34,253 nt of DNA, taken from positions 1-34,253 of IMG/VR virus record IMGVR_UViG_3300020159_001236; one strand, 5' to 3'. The notes under the pieces were generated by a model. It was not told the origin of the DNA, did no database searches, and saw only the letters and a program-made list of their open reading frames with translations. This document shows, one piece after another, positions 7,139 to 16,200 of the stretch. The position numbers and the translations under genes were made by a program. The stretch comes from a virus. Each line of letters opens with the position of its first letter. Position 1 is the stretch's first letter.

Positions 7139-10100
7139 TTATTTTATTCTAAAATAAAGAATTTCCCCTTCCGATATTTTCAATTCACTCATTAGTTTAT
7201 TGGAAAGTCCGATACCATAACCATCTATAAATGGTCCAACATTAACAGGTCCCGAAACATTTAAAGTATCTACTCTTCTATCTAAATCGTAATTTGGATT
7301 TAAGGTATATTGTTTATTGTTATTAGGATTCAAGAATTCTGTAACACCTGTGATTATTTTATCTGCGGTTATACTTTTACTAAACTGAAACTTAGTTGAA
7401 TAGAAATAATGGGAGTTTGATAAATCTTTTAGTTCTGACCATTTCAATCCGGTTTGACCCTCCGAATTCACATTGATTGTATTTTGAAGTTTACTCAATA
7501 GTGACATGTGTGTAGAATCCGATAATTCATATATAGTAGATTCCAATCCCATTCTGGCAACTTTCGCTCTAAACCATTCACCTTGTTGTCCATTTTGTTG
7601 TCTATAGGTAACTTTTTGTATGTATTTCTCATTACCATAACCATTAAATGGTATACCAAACTGACTAATTCCGGAAGTATTAATAAGTTCTTCACCATTT
7701 ATCTGAGTTTTTCCCATGTCGGTAACAAAATTACCAAAGTCAGTTCTAATTGTTTGTTCAGTTGTACCAGTCGTACTGTTTGCATTATCTGCTGTCTTTT
7801 TAACAATGGCACGTGCTGAGTTTGTAATCTTATCTAATAATGACTTATAACTTGATACAAACGAATCCTCAGGGTCAGGTAATGCCGCAACCGGTATTCT
7901 TGTACCCTTAAAACTTGTTTCAATGTTATTATCTCTAATATTATGACTAACTTCTGTAATCCAATATGTACCTCTAAACATTGGAATGTTCTTAAGATAA
8001 AAATACATTGTTGGTTGTATCATAACATTACCCATACAAGTAACATCACATGAATAAGATGCTTGTCTATAGTAATCAAACAAACTAACGTCAACATTGT
8101 ATGTACCTGCACCCGATTCGGATCTTGCAAGGTTTTCCAAAACAACAAAGGATTCTGATGTGTTTTTTAATGTTGTTTGGTCTAACGATACTCCTTTAAA
8201 AATATTTTGATATTGGTCTCCAAAACTTACTTCAAAGGCAACAACCTTATTGGATTTATTTAATTGGTCAATATCATATAATTCGGGTAAGGTTGATATT
8301 AATGGGTTTTTATTTCTATTTGAAATGTCAAAACTATCATCATTAAATTTATAATCTTTACCCATATCCGCCGGATGATTTGATGACGGACCAACGAATT
8401 GTACGATTATTTTAGGTGACGATTCTTCATAATCAACATCTAAGAATGTCCCGAATAAGTTCTCAGCAACTTTCTTAGAAGGTGTTATTTTAGATCTATT
8501 TGAGATATTTGTTCCATAAAAATTTACATATCCGGGTAATGCTCTCATATCAAACCCACTACCTTTTAATAAGGTGGATATTGTAGAATATAAATCTATG
8601 TTATCATTTCTACTATCAATCAAACCAATGAATTTACTTAAATTCAGATATGTTTTACTTCCAATGTCTCTATTTGCTCTATCTAAAAATAAAAATTCCT
8701 CAAATAATAATCTTTGTCCGAGTGAATTACCAGCTACCCATTTGTCATTAAATGATTTAAAACTATTGTAAAGTTCAACCTTGACTTGTCTATTATTATA
8801 ACCGTCAACAAAATTGACCGCTAAATCATTTCTTTCTAACTTCAAAGATGAGAACATCGGTATTAATTTAGTAAGAAATAAATTTAATCTATTATTTGTA
8901 CCACCTGATTCATTTGCAGAGGTTTTTTTATCTATTATATTATCCTGTAAATAAACTGAAAATGCATCTCTTGTATTAACTCCACCATCCTTAAGATAGC
9001 CAGCATAAATCAAAATTAAAGGTCTAAACAACAACACATTTTCTTCATCCAATCTTATGTTTGATATACTGAAGAAGTCTTGATATGTTATTCCTGTATC
9101 AGGGTTTTGTCCAACATATAATTCAATGTATTTTGTATTACCACTCTGAGATGGGAAATCATACGACCCCCATGATTCGGTCTGACCAGTATAATTGTTC
9201 AATACATATGGGTCCAATTCTTTTGGATTACCCAAAGTTATTTTAAGGTAGTTATCGGCCTTTGTAAGTTCTTCGGATAGAACAACTAACTTTTGCTTCT
9301 GTCTACTTTTAATTTTTAATATAATATCTTCTATTTCCGTCCCATCATCCGACTTCTTCTCAATTTTTACAATTTCTTTTAGTAGTTTTTGAAAGTTGTC
9401 ATATTTTACATTCGAGAATTTTTTAAATGGATCTTCAATATTAATCAACTCAGAACTAAATTGTAAGAATATTTCTTCAAATTCATCTAAAATCTGAGGA
9501 CTAAATGTTGCAATTAAATCAAATACTTTCTTTTGGTTTGAACTAATTTTATATAGGTCATCGGTTAGACTAATATTATATTCATCATAATCAAAAAATG
9601 TTTTACCACTAAAACTATCATTAATATATTCATCATCCCAAAGTAATCTAAAATTAAGTTGCTCTGATTTATCAAAATCAAAATCTGAGGGTTCTATACT
9701 GACTTCATCTTTTAGATTAATATATTTGTTACCTCCATCACTAGGTAAAATGGTATAAAACATATCAGTAGAAACAAATTTTGAATTGTCCACATATTGT
9801 GTCCAATAATTCAAACCATTTTGTTTAGACCTAACTCTTCCGTTAATTTTTTGACTAACAGTATTACCCGAAAAGGACGTATTTCCAGAAGAAACCACAT
9901 AGTGGTTGTAATCATTAATAACTTGATGATATACCGCATCATAGAAAGGATGGACACCTACATCTTTATTAGTCAAATAATCCACATTTGTTGAACCAAA
10001 TGTAAAAGTTGTAAATGTTGTTCCTGTTGCATTATCATTAAAAAATAAATCAGTATTGATATTGGTTGTTGTAGTATCACTATTAGATGTTGTGAATCCG

Positions 10101-12940
10101 TTAAGGATATCAACACCGTCCAATACCTTTCTTTTATATCGGTGATATATTGACCCCCATTTAACTATAAGATGATACGGAACATAATGAGTGGCACCAA
10201 TTTCTCTAAAAATAGACGACATCCTTTTAGGTGGATGTAATGATTTTCCCCCATCGATTCCCTTTGAAAATGTGATTTCATCTTTTAAATCATAATAAGG
10301 TAATGAATTTAATAAAAGATATGCTGAACCAGCATATTTCCCAAATGAACTTGTTTTTGTGAAATCACTGTATAATTGTTTATGGAAATATGGTGTATTC
10401 AAGATGTTGGTTAAATTGGTACCAACCCTTAAACTTCGTGTGAACATATTAAACGTATCCGATAAATCAAAATATGGTGGTTTTATCCAATTAAATCTAT
10501 CAAATGGTGTGGATATAAAATCATTACCAACTCTAAAGACACCTTCAAATTTAAATTCATCGTCACTAAAACCATCCTTTTCGATATAATCTAAGTAAGT
10601 GTTGGAATTAAATGGAAATATGTTTTTTCTATATATTTCAGGAGTATAATTAATTAAAAAATTATCTAATTTCTCATATGGGGTTAAATCAAAACTTTTT
10701 ACTGATGACCCTTCATAGTATTGTTCGATTTTAAACGGAGTAGTAATTACTTCTTTAATATAATTTGTTGTTGGTAACCAATCTTCATAATATGGATATC
10801 TCTCATATGGTGAAAGTTTCAACATATATTCTATTAAATCATCTTTTGATTTGATATAATTTTTTAATATGTCAATAACATCTAACTCTTCTCCCGCAAT
10901 TTCTTGAATCATTCCAAATTCAATTTCCGCCAACTCCCTCAACACTGTTGGGCTAAATGAATCGACTGTTGTTATTTGTAATGCTCTTTCATAAATTTCA
11001 TATAAGAACGATAATGGTCTTCTATCTGAATATGGTAGTGTTTGTTGTATTTTGAATAATTGACTTACATCCTTTACTTTTGATTCATCTTGATTACTAT
11101 CGAAGATATATTGTAAGTCGTTTACTCCTCCTTCTTTTTCAACCAATGGGTCTTTAACATTTGTTGCCACACCCATAAATTCTTCAACGAACGATACTTC
11201 GGGCCATAATGTACTGTTAAACGATTGTAACTTACTTTGTAATTCAGGTTCGCCTGGATATGCAATTACTCTTTGTTTATCACCGGGTGTGGTTTTTTTA
11301 ATTTCCGGCCACGGGTAAATAGAATCTCCAAACTCATCTGAAAATTTACCAATTATATTTTTTCTTTCATTTGCCAAATCAAAAGCGTCAGAATGAACTT
11401 CTTTCATTAACCTAACATAAACTTCAGCATTTGCCATTAGTATTCCGAAAAGATTCCGTACTGTAGGTTCAAATCCAAACCCTTTTTCAGGGTCTTTTAT
11501 GATTTCGTTCATCTTCTTTTCGATTTCCTTTTCTACTTTAATGTTTTGTTCGAAAAAGACTTTTTGAAGTGTTTGAATATCTGATATAATTCTTTCAAAA
11601 AATATGTAATATTTTGTTGGGTCACTTGATAATAAACCATAATAGGAATCTATCCGTGATAATGAATTAGACAATAGTTTTGTGTCAACACCTGCACCAC
11701 CACTTTTTACCTTTTCATTGAATATTTTCTGATGTTTTTTTAGTTGTTCAGAAAAAGTTGTTATAATATATTCCAAAGTATCATTGTTGGTTGATCCTGT
11801 TACTAATGTTAAATCAAGTTTGTTTTTTGACTTTAACGCATAACCTCTTGATACTTCAGAATTAAATGTAAATTGGTCACTATAAAGTGTCAAATCTAAA
11901 TTTTTATTTTTCCATCCATTTACTTTGATTTCAAAACTTTTCAATACTTCTCGATAAGACCTAATACCATCTAAAACTTCTGGATCAATTACCTGATCAA
12001 AAATCTGTTGTTCCAATCTTTTATCAAGAGTAGATGCCAAGGCACAAATTTCTCTCAGAGTTTTAACTGGAAGATCTTGTGGAATCAATTTTTTCTGTTT
12101 CATTTCAGAATAAACTGATTGTAAGATTTGATATCCTTTAGACGACTTTAACGCCTTCTTTTCATATAACCCTGTTTGTTCATTAAATGTCTGAGAACCT
12201 TCTACAGTTCTAATATACATATATGGAGCGTTTAACACCGCTTTCAATGGGATATCACTCATATACGCATATGTTGAACCAACAAATCTTGTTGTCACCT
12301 CAAAATTTCCACTATTGGCATTAAATCTTGAACTAAATGAAACTAAGTGAAGCCTATATCTAATCGCCTTCCCATAATATCCTTTTATTGTAAGGTAAAA
12401 TATTGGCCAAGGAATGTGAAAAAAACTTTTATATGGAGAATTTTCAGGAGAATCAAATAATGTCTTACCTCTAACATCCGCAAACTCTATCGTTATTTGT
12501 GGAATTAAATTGGCACCTTTTATTTGCACTGATATACTTTCGATACCAAAGGATTGACCTGTCCCATCATTTTGATAAAACTCACCAACACTGTTTCCGT
12601 CTTTAGATTTTCGTTCAGTTCTCTCTAAATAAGCATCGGTCCAATTAGTTGTAAAATTTCTATCGTTTGGGTCTGTCGAATCTCCTACTTGAGAAGAAAG
12701 GAAATTTAATGTTCCTTTGGCAATACTCCTTAAAGAGTTTTTATCACCATCGGAAGTGAGAGTTGTTCTCGGTATAATATCCGCTTCAAGATTGGCATAC
12801 ATTACCAGTCTTTCCTGAGAAACACTTCTTGGTTGAACTTCATTATTAACTAAAACACTATTAGGATCGACATAAATTAAATTATTTTCGTCGGTCTTAA
12901 TTAAAATGTTCTCACTATTTGATAAATCATTGTTCGCCAT
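7139..12940 (-). CDS. Giant virion protein, probable baseplate/tail hub
   Basis: A 1933-residue structural protein. An N-terminal beta-rich region (about 130-235) with IESISVQIKGANLIPQITIEF, FHIPWPIFYLTIKGYYGKAIRY and FEVTTRFVGSTYAY resembles tail-tube/baseplate-tube type domains. The middle is long, mixed and rich in Asp, Lys, Asn and Tyr. A C-terminal region (about 1580-1690) has the look of a gp27/gpD-type hub domain: a DVTCMGNVMIQPTMYFYLKN strand pair, MFRGTYWITEVSHNI and FKGTRIPVAALP. The last 230 residues are unassigned. T4 uses several separate proteins for this part of the baseplate, so this may be a fusion. Its start overlaps the gp53-like gene by 14 bases, pointing to translational coupling. 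The exact structural role is inferred from context: gp53-like protein, second giant and tape measure upstream. Confidence 0.85.
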   Translation of the reverse strand: MANNDLSNSENILIKTDENNLIYVDPNSVLVNNEVQPRSVSQERLVMYANLEADIIPRTTLTSDGDKNSLRSIAKGTLNFLSSQVGDSTDPNDRNFTTNWTDAYLERTERKSKDGNSVGEFYQNDGTGQSFGIESISVQIKGANLIPQITIEFADVRGKTLFDSPENSPYKSFFHIPWPIFYLTIKGYYGKAIRYRLHLVSFSSRFNANSGNFEVTTRFVGSTYAYMSDIPLKAVLNAPYMYIRTVEGSQTFNEQTGLYEKKALKSSKGYQILQSVYSEMKQKKLIPQDLPVKTLREICALASTLDKRLEQQIFDQVIDPEVLDGIRSYREVLKSFEIKVNGWKNKNLDLTLYSDQFTFNSEVSRGYALKSKNKLDLTLVTGSTNNDTLEYIITTFSEQLKKHQKIFNEKVKSGGAGVDTKLLSNSLSRIDSYYGLLSSDPTKYYIFFERIISDIQTLQKVFFEQNIKVEKEIEKKMNEIIKDPEKGFGFEPTVRNLFGILMANAEVYVRLMKEVHSDAFDLANERKNIIGKFSDEFGDSIYPWPEIKKTTPGDKQRVIAYPGEPELQSKLQSFNSTLWPEVSFVEEFMGVATNVKDPLVEKEGGVNDLQYIFDSNQDESKVKDVSQLFKIQQTLPYSDRRPLSFLYEIYERALQITTVDSFSPTVLRELAEIEFGMIQEIAGEELDVIDILKNYIKSKDDLIEYMLKLSPYERYPYYEDWLPTTNYIKEVITTPFKIEQYYEGSSVKSFDLTPYEKLDNFLINYTPEIYRKNIFPFNSNTYLDYIEKDGFSDDEFKFEGVFRVGNDFISTPFDRFNWIKPPYFDLSDTFNMFTRSLRVGTNLTNILNTPYFHKQLYSDFTKTSSFGKYAGSAYLLLNSLPYYDLKDEITFSKGIDGGKSLHPPKRMSSIFREIGATHYVPYHLIVKWGSIYHRYKRKVLDGVDILNGFTTSNSDTTTTNINTDLFFNDNATGTTFTTFTFGSTNVDYLTNKDVGVHPFYDAVYHQVINDYNHYVVSSGNTSFSGNTVSQKINGRVRSKQNGLNYWTQYVDNSKFVSTDMFYTILPSDGGNKYINLKDEVSIEPSDFDFDKSEQLNFRLLWDDEYINDSFSGKTFFDYDEYNISLTDDLYKISSNQKKVFDLIATFSPQILDEFEEIFLQFSSELINIEDPFKKFSNVKYDNFQKLLKEIVKIEKKSDDGTEIEDIILKIKSRQKQKLVVLSEELTKADNYLKITLGNPKELDPYVLNNYTGQTESWGSYDFPSQSGNTKYIELYVGQNPDTGITYQDFFSISNIRLDEENVLLFRPLILIYAGYLKDGGVNTRDAFSVYLQDNIIDKKTSANESGGTNNRLNLFLTKLIPMFSSLKLERNDLAVNFVDGYNNRQVKVELYNSFKSFNDKWVAGNSLGQRLLFEEFLFLDRANRDIGSKTYLNLSKFIGLIDSRNDNIDLYSTISTLLKGSGFDMRALPGYVNFYGTNISNRSKITPSKKVAENLFGTFLDVDYEESSPKIIVQFVGPSSNHPADMGKDYKFNDDSFDISNRNKNPLISTLPELYDIDQLNKSNKVVAFEVSFGDQYQNIFKGVSLDQTTLKNTSESFVVLENLARSESGAGTYNVDVSLFDYYRQASYSCDVTCMGNVMIQPTMYFYLKNIPMFRGTYWITEVSHNIRDNNIETSFKGTRIPVAALPDPEDSFVSSYKSLLDKITNSARAIVKKTADNANSTTGTTEQTIRTDFGNFVTDMGKTQINGEELINTSGISQFGIPFNGYGNEKYIQKVTYRQQNGQQGEWFRAKVARMGLESTIYELSDSTHMSLLSKLQNTINVNSEGQTGLKWSELKDLSNSHYFYSTKFQFSKSITADKIITGVTEFLNPNNNKQYTLNPNYDLDRRVDTLNVSGPVNVGPFIDGYGIGLSNKLMSELKISEGEILYFRIK

Positions 12941-13253
12941 AATATAAATTATACAATTCCACCCCTCTTTTGTAATCTTGTAAACTACTATTCAATGGAA
13001 ATGGTATTCTTAAAATAAAATTGTCTTGTATTTCAAACTCATTAGTTCCAGCATTTTGATTTGCGGTCATAATTAACCAACCAAATGTTGGTGTATTATA
13101 AAATTCTTGGGAAAGTTTATCCAATCTGTCTTTTCCACTTTTAAACGTATGATATCTATCGGTTCCTTTAATCGGTAGTTCTATTCCTGGCACAATTCTA
13201 AAATTACCATCACCTACGAAAAATTGATACCTATCAAAATAAATTCTACTCAT
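12927..13253 (-). CDS. Baseplate wedge protein, gp53/LysM-like
   Basis: A 108-residue protein with a core resembling T4 gp53 and LysM folds: KSGKDRLDKLSQEFYNTPTFGWLIMTANQ, where a helix carrying L..L..E.Y is followed by the N-P/T-P turn, the W-x-I/L-L-x-x-A-N segment and a closing hydrophobic strand (FILRIPFP). T4 gp53 has the matching pattern LA..IYGNPQLYWVLLMCN. Such proteins sit in the baseplate wedge and may touch peptidoglycan. T4 gp53 is longer (196 residues), so this is a minimal version. Its ATG overlaps the stop of the upstream giant (ATGA, 4 bases) and its end overlaps the next giant by 14 bases. The three genes are therefore probably translated as a coupled set. Confidence 0.75.
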   Translation of the reverse strand: MSRIYFDRYQFFVGDGNFRIVPGIELPIKGTDRYHTFKSGKDRLDKLSQEFYNTPTFGWLIMTANQNAGTNEFEIQDNFILRIPFPLNSSLQDYKRGVELYNLYYGEQ

Positions 13254-16200
13254 AATTTAAAATAATTTAATTTATCATCCGTTGGGGGAATATTATTTTT
13301 ACTTTTTAATTTTTTAACCTCCTTTTTGATTTCATCGTCATTTAATTCACTTTCTGTCACCAAAAATGATATTTCCTTTTCGTTTTTTCTATTTTTAAGT
13401 TTTTTGAACTTAAAGTTTTTATCTCTAGGTGGTGAACTAATAAATGACTCAAATTTCTTCGTTATTTTTTCAATGGTGTTTCCATCAAATATTATTGTAT
13501 CACCTGAAAAAACTGCAATAAAATCTGACCTATCCTCTTCTTTTAATAATACAGATAATAATTCAGAAAGTGTATCGGTTGAAATATCAGGGGTATTAAA
13601 ATTTATTGTTGTATCTAAATCTTCGTATAATTTATCTGTATTCTCTTGAATATAATTTACACAATTTTCATATTCATCATATAATAAATCATATGTAAAT
13701 CCTGATAACGTACCCTGAGTTAAAACATCCTTATCAATTTTTACATCGTAACCATATTTCACAATAAAATTAAGTTTATCAAATGCATCAATAACTTCAT
13801 TTCTTACTTTAATGAAATCATTTAATTGTGTTTTACTTGATATACTATTGATTTCTGTCTCAATAAAATTTTTGAAAAATGGTTGTAAAAGTTCATTAGC
13901 TTTATTTTGTTTTGGTACTGACAAAATACTATCAAGATCCATCATTTCACTAATATTTGTAGTTTCCAATACTTGTGTCATTTTAATTTTTAACACATTT
14001 ATATAATATGATAATGGTCTGCTTTTAGGATATTCACCAAATAAATCAATTGTCAATCCCGCACTTGGAGATGTTGTATTGAAAATATCGTATGTTTTTA
14101 CATCTCTGTAGTTCGGGTGTAAAATCATCGATGAAATGGATGTTCCATAATCTTTTACCATCAGATTATACAATGTTGGATAGTTTTCGAAATATTTTTC
14201 TGATACTTCATATAACGTATTCACTAAACCATCATATCTCAATGAAGTACTAGATACAACACCAATAAACTCACCTTCAGTCAATTCATTACCTTTACTA
14301 TCGTTTGTTGAATCTTCATTACTTACCTTTCTATTATTTAATTCTTCCAATAAAGCTTTAGTAAATTCTTCTCTTTTTTTACCATCGATTGTCTCAGCAG
14401 TATTGATAGACCTTTCGTCATACATCTCGGTATTCGCAAAGAAATTAGACGACAATGCGTTTTGTAATCTCTCAACAGGTCTTGATATTCCCTGTCCACC
14501 AATGAAACTAATTTGTAGTGTTACACTGGCAATCATCGGTTGTACACCAATACCCTCTGGATTTAAATCCCATGTGGAATCTTCAAATGTTATATTAACA
14601 TCTTTGATGATAACTTTAGAATGATAAAAATCCCCAACTCTTAATACACAAACAGGAGGAGGACCAAATGATGTATTCCTTGCATTCAAATCAGAAGTAT
14701 CTGATAATCCTTTAATCGGTATTGTATCACCGGGTCTCACACATTGTAACAAGAAGGTTAATCTTGAATTAAGTCCTTCAGGTGTTGTTGAATGAAACGC
14801 AGGATGGAAATATTTTAATTTTTCTTTTAGTGTTTTAAATACCACAGGATCACTCTCCTCGACTTTTTGGAAATAATAACACTCACTTAGTGTTTTCATT
14901 ATAATCCTCTTCAACGGATCAATTGCTGGTCTATTTGGTCTTGGTGTTGTTGGTTCACCAACAGGTACCAATTTTGAAATAACAGTTGGGTCTGCAGGTG
15001 TTTGTGGTTTTTGTGGGTCTGGTTTTGTTACTTTGGTATACTCAAATATTATTCTTGATTGTCTACATCCAAAAGCCACGGGTGCCGCAATTTTTAAAGA
15101 TGAACCACCAGTTGTTGATACAAATTTAAAATCTTGTGTAGAACAATTAATATTACTTTCATTATTGAACACTTCACCGGCACTAATTGTGGTAAACTTT
15201 AATTTACCATCTGATTCTGTATAACCTAATTCTTTTAATGTGAATTCTAAATCAATATTTGTTTGTTGATTTCCACCACCAGTAAATGACGCCGGCCATT
15301 TAGAATCTAAAACGGATTTAGAATCCACATCTTTTTTTATCCTATCTAAAATATCGAGTAAAATACTATATGTTCTTCTAATAGATAATCTGAAGTTGTA
15401 TCCATTATCAGCAAGTGCCGAACAAGATGAACCAATAACAATTGATAAGTCTTTTACTATCCCACTTTCAATGTCTGTTTTTAGTTTTGTTGTTTCGTTT
15501 AAATATGAATCATATCCACTTCTAGCATCACTTATTTCTCGATTTAAATCACTTATGGTATTATTTTTATATGTCGATGCGTCTCCAACTGGTATATCTT
15601 TACCATACAATATTTTCTTATCATGTATGGCGTCTGCCTTTTTATAAGTCGTTGAACCCGTTAAAATCTCATTAAGAGTAATTGTTAAATCATTTAATGT
15701 GTCTCCTGTCCAAGTATCTGAACCAATTTGTGTTACGTATATATCACTATACTTTGTACCTTTAAATTCTTCTTTACCAGAAATTAGTGGCCAATTGTTA
15801 GGAAAATTTAAACTAACATTTAGTTTTACTGTTTCAGAAGTGTCATTAACAATAGTTGGTTCTGGTTGAACCACGTTTGCAGTTGTGACACTTTGATATC
15901 TCAGTATTGTGTCAATATCGGTTTCTTTATTAAGAAAATCACTAACTAATTTGGCGTCTTCAGGTGTAATGGTTGAATATCTTCTAATCAAATCGTAAAA
16001 GTCGATTTCCTCACAACCAGCAAAAAATGCGTTAATATAATTTTCAGACTCTTCATCTGAAAACCCTTTAAAATGTTCTCTAACTAATAAATTTAATATA
16101 CTTGGGTGGTCAACAACTACTTTAAAAGATATCTGACCAGTTCTTTCTGTATTTTGATATGTATAAATTGGTTCGGGTCTACCCAAAAACTTATTAGGAT

